Shown piece after piece: positions 1-10,405 of a stretch of DNA of 64,000 nt (positions within the stretch are counted from its first letter, which is position 1; every line of letters starts with the position of its first letter). The stretch is from positions 29,719,292 to 29,783,291 of the forward strand of contig NC_053049.1 in NCBI RefSeq assembly GCF_003473485.1, in the 5' to 3' direction. The notes beneath the pieces were generated by a model. That model did no database searches, had not been told where the DNA came from, and saw nothing but the letters and a program-made list of their open reading frames with translations. A program made the position numbers and the translations under genes. This DNA is from Medicago truncatula. Its lineage: Eukaryota; Streptophyta; Magnoliopsida; Fabales; Fabaceae.

Positions 1-31
1 AGAAAAAGTGTACCTGCAGTGACAACTTAAC

Positions 32-36
<5 letters not shown>

Positions 37-69
<33 letters not shown>
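37..69. repeat. (GA)n microsatellite
   Basis: An uninterrupted run of about 16 GA units. The next 100 bases stay purine-rich with many GAGA and GCG steps. No gene is visible here. Confidence 0.9.
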
Positions 70-72
<3 letters not shown>

Positions 73-225
73 GGTGCCGGTGAGTGAGAGCTGCGTGCGA
101 GAGAGACGAGAGAGTGAGCGGTGTGAGAGAGCGAGAGAGTGAGAACGGTGTGGTGTGTTAGGGCTTGTTTGGTTCATGCTATATATATTTGAAAGCGTAA
201 ACTAAACGAATTGGCATTGCGCCCC

Positions 226-895
226 AAGCCTTTTTTTTTTTTTTTTTTAACATTATATATAATTGTTTGTTTCCATGCTTCCAAATGCATCTATGTTTTT
301 TCTTTTAATTTTATTTTTTATTTTTCTCTCTTTACCTTCTCTTTTATTTTCCTTTTAATTTCTCATACTTTTATTTATTTATTTTACTTAAACTTATTTT
401 TTAAGTTGTTAAATATTAAAAATGCGCCCAATCGAGCGAGAGAAGATAGGTCTACCAATCTTGTGACCATTTTTGACTTGCCAAACAAAAAAAATTTATT
501 GGAAATATCTAAATAAACGCTGGTTTAGGAAGAATATGCCAGAACAGAATTTCGAATTGTTGATTGATCGACAGAGTTAATTTAGGTTTTGGCTGAAACT
601 CTATTTATGACTAAGTTTTATATAAAATCAAGTTTTTAATTATTTTTTATAAAATAACTAAGTGTTTAGAATTTTAAAAATAATTTCTACCTATCTTCTC
701 TCGCTCGATTGGGCGCATTTTTAATATTTAACAACTTAAAAAATATGTTTAAGTAAAATAAAATAAAACAAATAAAAAAAAGTATGAGAAATTAAAAGGA
801 AAATAAAAGAGAAGGTAAAGAGAGAAAAATAAAAAATAAAATTAAAAGAAAAAACATAGATGCATTTGGAAGCATGGAAACAAACAATTATATAT

Positions 896-935
<40 letters not shown>

Positions 936-940
936 CTGGG
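226..940. repeat. Large inverted repeat, arms about 225-250 bp
   Basis: The segment 226-451 reappears as its reverse complement at 690-940, separated by a 238-bp loop. Both arms run from a GCCCC(A)GCC-like edge through a long T or A tract, AACATTATATATAATTG and a polypyrimidine stretch, to CCAATCGAGCGAGAGAAG at the loop side. Similarity looks very high by eye apart from homopolymer length. The arms could pair as a long hairpin if transcribed. Open frames in the arms are low-complexity and encode nothing recognisable. The right arm abuts the SINE-like segment at 933-1041, so the pair may be two inverted copies of one small element. Confidence 0.85.
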
Positions 941-1041
941 GCGAGGGGGATTCGAACCCCAGACCTCAATTACATTAAACCAATGTCTTAACCACTGGGA
1001 TATTGTGCAATATTTCTGCAAATTGAGCTAAGCTCACGCGA
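933..1041 (-). mobile_element. tRNA-derived SINE-like segment
   Basis: On the minus strand it begins GTGAGCTTAGCTCA, which resembles a pol III A box and matches the head of the SINE at 39008. About 70 bases later it carries GGGGTTCGAATCCCC, a good B box. It ends in a long T tract that continues into the neighbouring inverted-repeat arm. This arrangement is that of a tRNA-derived SINE rather than a working tRNA gene, because no complete cloverleaf is evident. The exact family was not determined. Confidence 0.6.
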
Positions 1042-1617
1042 TATTCATGATAAATTTTAAAAACTTTTATATTTCTTAGACATTTATCTAGCAGCAAATT
1101 GAATTTGCTAAGTTAGGAGTGCTTGCATGAATCGGGTAAAAATGCGCGGCAAACCAAGATTGAAGGAGAAGAATAACACTTGTCCTGTTAACGAACCCAA
1201 AGAAACATAGCAAGAATCTAATCACACACAAAAAACGTAAAAACAAAATCTATCTATGTCTCTCTTTTTACCTAAAATTAAGAAACCATACAACACAGAG
1301 AGATTATAGGATTAGTTATTAAGATTTTGCAAAAACCAACAATTTTTTCTTTTTTTCTTTTTTCATTTTTGTTGCATTCCGAGAAGAACAAACAAAATCT
1401 ATTTCTATTCCATCTGAGCTGGCAATTCTGTTCTGTTTACGGCAGAACTTGCGCAGTTCGACCAATAATCCAATGTCCGAACAAAAAATATCTTTAATTA
1501 TCATTGTTCTTTCTCAAAACCCAGTTTTAATGTTTTTCTTTCCATAACATAAAACATTTTCATCATTTTCATAAAAAACTTTTTCAAAAAAATAAACTGT
1601 TTCTGTTCCATTTTTAT
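1042..1617. other. Upstream region of the PERK gene, no coding sequence seen
   Basis: This AT-rich stretch precedes the PERK start codon. It probably holds the promoter and 5' leader, but no TATA box could be placed with confidence. T-rich tracts dominate 1500-1617. Confidence 0.5.
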
Positions 1618-1647
1618 ATTTTTCTCGCAATTCGTTGCGAGAAAAAT
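1618..1647 (+). promoter_or_regulatory. Perfect 13-bp stem with TTCG loop just before the PERK start codon
   Basis: Bases 1618-1630 (ending TTTCTCGCAA) pair perfectly with 1635-1647 (TTGCGAGAAAAAT) around the four-base loop TTCG. The start ATG lies at 1657, nine bases after the stem. In RNA this would be a hairpin with a UUCG tetraloop in the 5' leader. Hairpins this close to a start codon can slow ribosome scanning; whether this one does is inference. Confidence 0.7.
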
Positions 1648-1656
1648 CATCTTGTT

Positions 1657-4600
1657 ATGGCTCCAAATCTCAATAGTAATAGCAAGGTTTCTGCTTCTTC
1701 TTCTTCTGCATCTTCTATTTTATCTTTTTCTTCTCCATTTTTACCTTTATTTGAAAATAAGAAAGATCCTGGCAAAAAAAAGGATGACAAGGATAAAGAC
1801 AAGGACAAAGCGCAATCACCATCTAAGTCCGATCCTCCGGAAAGTTCTCCGTCACACTCGCCACCACCACCAAAGCCTCATTCACCGCCTAAAGTTTTAC
1901 CTCCACCACCGTCACCACCACTACCGTCACCACCACCACCCTCTCCACCACCAAACTCACCTCCACCACCATCACCGCCACCTCCGTCGTTATCTCCATC
2001 TCCAGCTTTACCTCCTCCACCACCATTGCCCAATGTGCAATATTCTGCTTCTGCTTTATCATCTCCTCCTAATTCTCTCCGTAAACAACCACCTCCGTCA
2101 CTGCCTCCCCCGGAGAAATCTCCTACATCTTCATCATCATCATCATCATCATCATCATCGTCCTCTTCTTCTTCTTCTTCTACATCCTCGAAGGATTCGC
2201 CACATAAAGCAATGCATGCAAAATCAGGGAGTTCTCATTCCTCTGGCCACACGCCCGGTGAAATAGCTGCTTATGCCATTGCCGCAGTTTTGGTTGTCGC
2301 CATAGTTGTGGCAGCTGTTTTTTTTGCGTTTAGGAAGAAGAAAACGAAAGGGGATGCATATGTTGGACCCTATATACCACCCCCTGGTAGCTTCCACATT
2401 AAATCAAGTAATGATTTTGTCTCAATTTTATAGTTATTCATTTCCCTCTTACAATATTTGAATTTCGCAGTCATGTTTTTAAAATTACACAATTGCAATT
2501 ACACTTTGAATTTTTATATTGCAGTAAAATGCAGGTATGCGGCCAAAGCAGCTGTAGTTACAGTTGTGACTTGTGATGTTGTTGTGAAAATTTTATAACC
2601 ATTATATTGCAGTTGTGGATTGAAATTTAAAACCTTCCCATTTATACCTGTATAAACATCAATGTTATAGACAGTAGACACATTTTTATATTGTTGTTAT
2701 GGTTTTAAATTACCATTAACAATTCGCGACAAGTCCCACCCTCGTCAGCATTTTTTTTCAATATCAAATATAGTCTGGTTTTAAATTTTCAGACTATACT
2801 TCCAAGGTTTTAAACTATGGTTGTACTAACAGTCGCATCAGGACATTTGTCATTGTGAAGAAACACAATCAACTGATCAAGTTCAGATGAAGTAGTCTTT
2901 TTTAAAATCTCTAACTGCGACCGTATTATAAAACCTTGGAAGTATAGTCTGGTAGCAATTACGGTCACTCATAATCTCATGCTTTCGGTCTGATAACTAA
3001 ACGCAGTCTGAAATTTAAAACCTTAAACACAACTATTTATGTGTTTCAAGATATATTAAAACATTTTCAGTACTATCCTAAGTTTTTTTTATTGATTGCA
3101 TGGTGTATCCTGATTAAAACCTGATATTGGCCATCAGGTGCTAATGGACATTACTATGTACAGCAACCTTCCCCTGGAAACATCTATGGCAATGTGAACG
3201 TTGAAGGACGCAACACGAAGCACTTGGGAGGAGGAGGAGGTCCTTTAGATCCGGCGCAGCCAATAAGTGCTCAGATAGCTTTTACTTATGACATGGTAAT
3301 GGAAATAACAAATGCATTTTCTAGTCAAAATGTGATAGGGCAAGGAGGATTTGGGTGTGTTTACAAGGGTTGGTTGCCGGACGGAAAAGAAGTGGCAGTC
3401 AAGACTCTTAAGGCTGGTAGCGGGCAGGGAGATAGGGAGTTCAGGGCCGAAGTGGAGATCATTAGCCGTGTTCATCATCGGCATTTGGTATCGTTGGCTG
3501 GTTATTGTATATCTGAGGAGCAAAGAGTGCTTATCTACGAGTTTGTTCCTAATGGAAATCTTCATCATCACTTGCATGGTAATGTGAGTTTCCCTTTATT
3601 TTCCTTACAAAAATTAAGAAAATAGAGTTTATATATGTTCGAAAGCCGCCTTAGTTGGTTGCTGCCGACCCTTTTTTTGGACCGATTCGTTGTTAATCTT
3701 ATGCATCTTTATTGTGTTGGGTGTGTGAGGATGAGTATAGTCTCACGTCGTTTAGAGATGACATAAATAGTCTGGTAGTTCTCATCTTACAAATCGGTTT
3801 TGTGAGATCGAGTTATTCATTAAACCTAAATTATAATATATATTTTTCTCTATATGTGATTTGGTGCTTTATATATATGTGTGTTATAGCAGGAAGTGGA
3901 ATGCCAGTGTTGGCTTGGGACAAGAGGCTAAAGATAGCTATTGGTGCTGCAAAAGGCCTGGCATATCTGCATGAGGACTGTAAGTTTCTTTTGCAGTTTT
4001 ATTATTGGATCACATGTTTTTATAGTTGAATACATATATGATTTTAAAAATTTACTTAGAAAAACTGAATTGCACAATTAATATGATACGTGTGCATTTT
4101 GTATGAATAACTAAAGTATTTTATGTATCTCTAGGCAGCCAAAAGATTATTCACAGAGATATTAAATCCGCCAACATACTATTGGATGATGCTTTTGAAG
4201 CACAGGTATATGTACACACCTTGTTTTGTTGTATTTTTTTTAATCAAAACATAATCGCTCCAAATGCGAATTCTTGAATCTTGATGCAAATTGTTAATTC
4301 ACGCTTGTTTTTAACAAAGGTTGCAGATTTTGGACTTGCAAAGCTAGCTGATGCTGCCCATACGCATGTATCAACCAGGGTTATGGGTACCTTTGGGTAG
4401 GATTCTACTGACTCTTGACATAAATAATAGACACTAATGTATATAGTCCTTTAAAGAGGTGTACGTTAGAAAAGAAATTGGATTGGAAATTTTAACAACT
4501 GAATATTTTGTCATAAATTTCTAGTTTGAAGAAGGAAATACATTTTAAAGTGAGTTAATCCAAATGTACCCAAGATTTTAATTGAGATAACTGTCACAAT

Positions 4601-6204
4601 CACAATCCTAGATGTTGCGAGGAATCACATTCAAATACAATAGATGTAAACCTTAACTGCAGCCATGGAGATATCACGCAGTCCAGGTCATGGTTGCGGA
4701 CATTCACTTCAAAACATTTTGCTGAACCATCTACTAAAATAAAACTCTGTTAATGTTTTGGGTTAGCAAGTTTAAATTCACGCATAACATAATGCTAGTT
4801 TAAAGATAAGATAGATTTCAATTTCAATAAGATCTGGCTCAAGTTATCTTGGATCCATAGATATATAGTTTAATAATTTTTTTTGAGGGAAGTTTAATAA
4901 TATAAATTGAATGTTTCTTTTCCCACCCTATCAGTTTATCGTGCGCCCTATGCATTTCGGATTATAGAATCCGAATGGCATAAATACCCCATAAAATCTC
5001 CAAAACCACGTTGAAATAATTCGGATTTTAGAATCCGAATAGCACGCACGAGAAACTCATAGGGTGGAAAAAGTAATGGCCATTTATATTTTCCACAAAA
5101 CCTTCTCTAGTGATGCCTAATGAAATTGCTACGCTAATAAACAAACTCTTTATGGCTTCTATTTGCAGGTACATGGCTCCAGAGTATGCAACAAGTGGAA
5201 AATTAACGGATAGATCAGATGTTTTCTCATTTGGGGTTGTCCTCCTTGAGCTTGTAACTGGAAGAAAACCAGTTGATGAAAGTAGGCCTTTGGGAGATGA
5301 GAGTTTGGTTGAGTGGGTAACAAACTACACCCTTATCTAATTTTTTTGTATGCTGATGTTATACATAAGCATTTAAGAGACTGTTCGGAAGAGTCTGCGA
5401 AAACAACTTATGACACCTCCATAAGTTGTTTTCAGCTCATTTCTACTTTGTTCAAATATATTTATATCAACACTAGTATTCTGTTTTTCTTATGAGATTG
5501 TCTTGTGTCCACAGGCTCGACCACAACTTATCCATGCTTTTGAGACACGCGAGTTTGGTGAACTAGTAGACCCGAGACTAGAAAAACACTACGTGGAGAG
5601 TGAAATGTTCAGAATGGTAGAGGCAGCTGCAGCTTGTGTTCGCCACTCAGCTCCTAAACGACCTCGTATGTCTCAGGTGATTATAAAATACATGTATGTT
5701 TCAATTAGTGTATGTTTGATTTCACAGTGGAAAATATCATAATAGATTTTGATCTTGTCAAACGTTACCTGGCCATGTCAGGTAAGAATGACAAAATTGA
5801 TTTTATCTTCAAACCTCAATTTGGCCAGATGAAAAACATTTAACCATAAATCACATTACTTCAGACTTAATAAGCTTGTTCTTGAATGTCTAATATCATA
5901 TAGTTGCATGATATAATTCCAGGTGGTAAGAGCATTAGACACTGGAGATGAAGTATTCGATTTATCAAACGGAGTGAAATATGGTCAGAGCACTGTTTAT
6001 GATTCTCGACAGTATGACAAAGACATCATGCTATTCAGGAGGATGGGCAATGGCAGCTATGTTGATTCTGAATTATCAATATACAGTGGAGAATCCAGTG
6101 TTTCAAGAGAACATTCGAGATCCCATCATGCATGGATGCACAGCGGTTCGAGTACCGAGTCAGAATCAAGAGCATTCAATAGGAATAGAAACAGTACTGA
6201 ATAA
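1657..6204 (+). CDS. Proline-rich extensin-like receptor kinase (PERK family)
   Basis: Eight exons fit GT-AG rules: 1657-2407, 3138-3578, 3893-3979, 4135-4205, 4320-4396, 5169-5316, 5515-5676 and 5923-6204, giving 672 residues. Residues 1-200 are a Lys/Asp-rich patch, a long Pro-Ser extensin-like region and an 18-20 Ser run. Residues 201-225 are a transmembrane segment followed by KKK. The kinase domain (about 317-590) shows GQGGFG, the VAIK-type lysine (EVAVK), HRD at 433-435, DFG at 453-455 and APE at 479-481, so it should be active. A Ser-rich tail follows. There is no obvious signal peptide, which is usual for PERKs. The family senses the cell wall at the plasma membrane and acts in growth and wound responses. 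Which PERK this is cannot be fixed here. Introns 1, 2 and 5 carry small repeats. Confidence 0.93.
2790..2951. mobile_element. Small MITE in PERK intron 1
   Basis: Terminal inverted repeats of 23 bp match perfectly: CAGACTATACTTCCAAGG at the left and its complement at the right, spanning 162 bp. Immediately to the left, 2769-2799 forms a further small palindrome that uses the same TATAGTCTG word. No target duplication could be settled. It lies wholly inside the intron. Confidence 0.7.
3713..3840 (+). mobile_element. Small LTR-like (TRIM-type) fossil fragment in PERK intron 2
   Basis: The stretch begins TGTTGGGTGTGTG and contains AGTCTCACGTCG and AATCGGTTTTGTGAGATCG, a style seen in short legume LTR or TRIM remnants. 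No internal region or partner repeat is present, so it is a broken remnant. The assignment rests on recalled resemblance only. Confidence 0.4.
4917..5073. mobile_element. Foldback MITE in PERK intron 5
   Basis: Ends are inverted repeats of about 28 bp (left CCACCCTATCAGTTTATCG, right the near complement). The middle holds two further palindromes, each ATTCGGATT-nn-AGAATCCGAAT-like, at about 4956-4974 and 5019-5039. The element is 157 bp long and accounts for part of the longest PERK intron (4397-5168). Confidence 0.7.
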
Positions 6205-7134
6205 ATACAAAAGAAATGCATAATGTGACACTCAAAAAATAGGCACAATCAAGTTGGAGTAATGAATTTCACAGAATTCTCCTACTGGAGGCCTTGAACT
6301 GCAGGATCATAACACAGCATGCTTTTCGTATTACAAGGACTGACAAGAATTTGAGCTAGAATCAATACTGTATAAAAGCATTACTTAAACTCTTTCCTCC
6401 CTCCAATTTTTGTTCTATTTAGTTTCCCGTTTCGTTTTTTAATATTAGGGGATGATGGCAGCTTGTAAAAAGATAAGTTTTTGAGGATACTCCTTAATCA
6501 TTAGTAATAGAGATCTCTAATTGTTGTTGGATTCAGAAGATTTGAAATTCTTAAATGTACATTAGATGTAAAGTGTTAATCAAAATATAAGTAGTTTTTA
6601 TAGTGATATGATGGCCTATTTTTCGATTCTAAATTCCGCAACATTTGAGTTTGGCGTCTTTTTGCAATTTTAGCGGCTCACAAGCTTTGTAGCATAATCA
6701 TTGTAAATTTGTAAGAAAATAGTCGATTGCCCGTTTACAAATCCAAGAAAAAATGAATATTCAATTTATGTTTTAGTCCAACTTTTTCTATGAAGTTGTG
6801 GTGTTTCTATTTACAGATAATAACCAATTTTCAGCGAACGAGTTTATAGATAATAACGACACCATCATTTTTCTCAACTTCTTAATTGCTTTGTCTGTCA
6901 TTACCTTGTTTGGTGCATCAAATACTCTCTAAGTTTCTTCGGATGAATATCCTGCGCAGTTGCCTGTAGGACAAAATTTAACCTCGTTACAATAGAAACG
7001 GCATCTTATGAACCTATGGGTAGGATAGAGAATCAATGCTTTCAGGGCATTAGTTTTGATCCACCTAGTCTTTAAATATGGAGGTTGCATTTAGTTTCCA
7101 TGAATGAAATCTCTAGATTTTAAAAATTGTCTAT
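6205..7134. other. PERK 3' untranslated region and gap before the bHLH gene
   Basis: No coding sequence is seen. Bases 6205-6530 probably include the PERK 3' UTR. The stretch 6580-7110 reappears in eroded form at 17800-18280, so it belongs to a duplicated block. Confidence 0.6.
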
Positions 7135-7530
7135 GGCTCTGTTTGATAAAAAGTAGAAGATAAGCTTGTTGATAATGAATGAGATTATCGTAGATAGTGG
7201 ATAAGCTATATATTCGATTTGAAGTGTTCGGTTAATTAAATTAGTCATTGAATTAACTGATAAATATAAATTGGCTTAGAGAATATATTTTTAATTAATA
7301 TTTAAAAAATTTCAATTAAGATAGTGAGGATAAAAATGATCCGTTGTAAGCTATAAGCTCAAATACTACTTGAAGTGGCATCTCAAAAATTGTTATAAGC
7401 TTGTGAAAAGAAAGCACTTGAAGATCGTAAAGAAAGACTATTACCAAAACAGCTATATTTTGATCATACGAACTCATATTCTATAAGCTATTTGTTACAA
7501 GCTAGCGGGTTTGTCTTCCCAAACATAGCC
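7135..7530. mobile_element. Probable hAT-type MITE
   Basis: The left edge GGCTCTGTTTGATAAA and the complement of the right edge (GGCTATGTTTGG) make short inverted ends of the kind found in hAT-type MITEs. The interior is rich in AAGCTTAT/ATAAGCTT words. No clean 8-bp target duplication was found, so the limits are approximate. The related copy at 17.8-18.5 kb lacks this segment, which agrees with insertion after the duplication. Confidence 0.5.
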
Positions 7531-7570
7531 TAATCATTGTTTGGAAGGAAGGTACAAATGGATTTCCTGT

Positions 7571-9638
7571 CTAATTTAAATGCTCAAACTGGAATGAGAA
7601 AACTGGAATGTGATTCATGGTGATTCTTATTTATACTATATTTATGCACTTAACTATTAGAATTTAGACCCTTACCTCAACCATAAGAATGTTCAGAACT
7701 TTGCCATCAAATGTGGTCATGTTTGCACTTAACACATGCAGTCCATATGAATCTATTGCTTTCATCAACCTTGAAAACACACCTTGCTTCTGCTCACAGC
7801 ACAACTTAATCATGAAATCTTTTCCGGCGATATGATTCACTTCTACTTGCAACTAAGAAAATATTAAAAGATTATATTAGGTGTCCAAGAAAAGAAGCAA
7901 TAAAATTCAGTTTCATGATCCATGACATAGTAAAAAAACAATGAAACTGTTATTGTGCACATTTTGTGTACCTCCATCTGTGTCTTTCTAGTGGAATCAG
8001 ACGAACATTGATTAAGATCAATGAGAGGTAGGTTTCTGGTTCCTTCTGCAAGTTCTTTGTCTTTCTCACAGTCCTCAACTTCTAAAGCCTTGACCTCTTC
8101 TTGAAGTTCCGTCTCTTGCCTCTGCAATTCCATTATATATTCAATCGCATCCTCAAGAATTGCTACTCTGTCCATCTGCCAAAATTGAGACGATTAGATA
8201 CCTAGTGCATGTTCAGATCAATAATCAATTTGACGATATAAAGCTGACACCGTAATTTTGTTGAAGCTTCAAAGTATAACTTTTGCCAAAATCGTGGTGA
8301 TCCAATGTAATTTTGGCTAATTCACCGTCAACCAAACAGACACTTGTGCAAAATTATTAGTGAAAAGTATTACATTCATGCTATTGAGTTAAACAATTTA
8401 GATATACCTTGGTTATATTCGGGACTAGAGACCTTAGAGTAAAAAGCCCTTGTTTTATTCTGTTCCTCCTATTCCTCTCAGTGATAAGATTTTTAGCATG
8501 ATACACTTTCTCTCGAGGCTCCTTAACAATATTTTCTTTATTTTCTTCGCCATTTCCACAATCGACACTCGAACTACAACGTTTCACTGGAATTTTATTG
8601 TGTTTGTGACTTTTAAGTGGTTGATTCAAATATTCAAGAGGAATCAAGCAACCATAGTTTGAATCAAATGTTAAGTGCTCAGTTGAAGGATTAGATTCAC
8701 CAAAGTGTCCTTCCATGCTAAAATTGAAGTTCGTGTTGGCATAGCTATGTGCCGATATGGCTTCTTGCTTTATAGAGACACAACAGTGTGCTGATATGAA
8801 CTTCATGATATTTATATCTTCGGGAATCTGAGGAAGATAAACACTTGATTAATTTTAAAATTTTCAATCATTTTAAAACAGAGGGTAATCCAATAAGTAC
8901 CAAGATTTGTATCTTACATGCTTTGCAGTGAAAAGCTCAACAAGACCGCCAATAATAGGGATTAAAACTTGAGTTCCAACTGAGTCCTATCAAAACATTA
9001 ACAGTTAAAAATCAATTATATGATAAACACTTATGATATAAGTTCTTAATTAAGCTGATTTCTACACACACAAATTAATTTACCTCATGGATAAGCCATC
9101 TTGGTTGTTGTGATATTGCTACCTCTGCATGGACACTGTAGAACAAATACTTTTCTTTAGTCTTTCCTTTCAATGATTAAATATAGAAAATTGATATTCA
9201 ATGCAATGCAAACAATTAAAGAGAGAAAGAGTAAGACCTAGAATAAAGAGACATTGTAAAAGGAAGCTTGGCAAGAGCTTCACAAGTCTTGGTTTTAACT
9301 CGATGATGAAAAAGGGTATCCCTACAAATGGAAGCCAAATTATTTTCTTCACAAATTTCCTCTTTCAACTTCACTTTCTCAATGTTTCCACCACAGCAGC
9401 AACAACCTAACCACTCAATAAACCTACACAAGAGAAAAATTGGATCAAAAAGACACGGATGCTAGACACGACACAGAACACGTCTAATCTGAGGAGTATA
9501 TGTGCTTGATAGCAATTTAGAAATGAATAACAAAATGGGTTTTTTGTACCTAGTTGGATCATTTCCATATTTCCAAACAACAACATAATCCCAAGCTTTG
9601 GTCTCAACAAAGGGTCTAAGAAATTCAACAACACCCAT
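7571..9638 (-). CDS. bHLH transcription factor, bHLH90-like
   Basis: Eight minus-strand exons fit: 9550-9638, 9238-9423, 9084-9135, 8918-8986, 8408-8827, 7972-8175, 7676-7852 and 7571-7588, giving 404 residues. The start gives MGVVEFLRPFVETKAWDYVV, close to the N-terminus known for Arabidopsis bHLH90. Residues 1-130 are the bHLH-MYC N-terminal domain, including a Cys-rich WLGCCCCGG stretch. Residues about 240-295 are the basic helix-loop-helix (ITERNRRNR basic part, then LRSLVPNITKMD and an acidic coiled stretch). Residues 341-399 form an ACT-like dimerisation domain. It should bind E-box DNA in the nucleus. The last 18-base exon is the least certain part. Intron 1 holds a repeat also seen at 48.2 and 60.7 kb. 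An eroded copy of part of this gene lies at 18.4 kb. Confidence 0.88.
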
Positions 9639-10101
9639 AATAAAACTATTTGTTTCCTCCTTTGAATGCGACTTAGTAATTTTTCAGTGTGGCTTTTGTA
9701 TATACACCTTTATAGCTGACCCTTTTTAACAGATTTTATCTCTTGATTTGAAGCACATGGTAGACGAAAAGTTTGTTAATCAATTAGGAAGACTTATGTA
9801 TGTCATCAGTACTACCATATCTTTGTGACAGTAGGAATCCGGATTTTTGGGACCACAAGTTGTTTTTGACTATGGTCATATTTACATAAACAACTTATTT
9901 ATAGCTTATAACACAAGCGCTTAATATAATAAGCTCTTACGCAAGCTAATTTTATAGTAAAAAGTTTTTGTTATGGTGTCTATAGCAAAAGATAAAATTA
10001 AAATGTTTTTTAATATGTTATAAGTTGCTTTCACTAGCTGTAACTTATGAAAATAAGCTGAATAAGATTAAGAAAAATCTCATAGTATATTTAACGAAAA
10101 T
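9639..10101. other. Upstream region of the bHLH gene
   Basis: This is the promoter side of the minus-strand bHLH gene. It is AT-rich. The segment from about 9870 contains scattered AGCTTAT words typical of degraded hAT-like repeats. No gene is seen. Confidence 0.4.
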
Positions 10102-10245
10102 GCTAACTAGTGATCCAAAGACATTGGTTAAGCATCCAAAACAAGCAAGTTTTTATAAAAAAGTTGTGTAACCATGACTTGGTAAAAAATAACCTCTAAT
10201 ATTTCCGTAGAATTCTTAACCAATGCCCTGAAAGCACTAGTTAAC
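10102..10245. mobile_element. Small foldback MITE
   Basis: The left edge GCTAACTAGTG...ACATTGGTTAAG and the complement of the right edge GTTAACTAGTG...GCATTGGTTAAG are inverted repeats of about 31 bp, giving a 144-bp element. The coding potential is nil. Confidence 0.65.
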
Positions 10246-10405
10246 ACAACCCAATATTTAAACAACTAGCAATAACATCCAAAATTTCATTGAAAGCAAC
10301 CCACAATTATTATATTATCTCTATATTCTTACACTTTACTTGTTTTGTTATGTGACTATAATAGATTTTACATGAATCGATTTTGTAAAATTATTTTTAA
10401 TTAAA

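Noticed and set aside
211-969. Two Phe/Ile-rich frames of 101 and 77 residues on opposite strands
   Set aside because: They are low-complexity readings of the polypyrimidine arms of the inverted repeat.
933-1020. Possible tRNA gene because of a good GGTTCGAATCC box
   Set aside because: No full cloverleaf or acceptor stem can be drawn, and the A box matches the SINE family instead.
1652-2266. A 204-residue His- and Leu-rich frame overlapping PERK exon 1
   Set aside because: It is the shifted reading of the Pro/Ser-coding repeats (CCA/TCA/TCT) and lacks an ATG at its start. It has no domain and no independent support.
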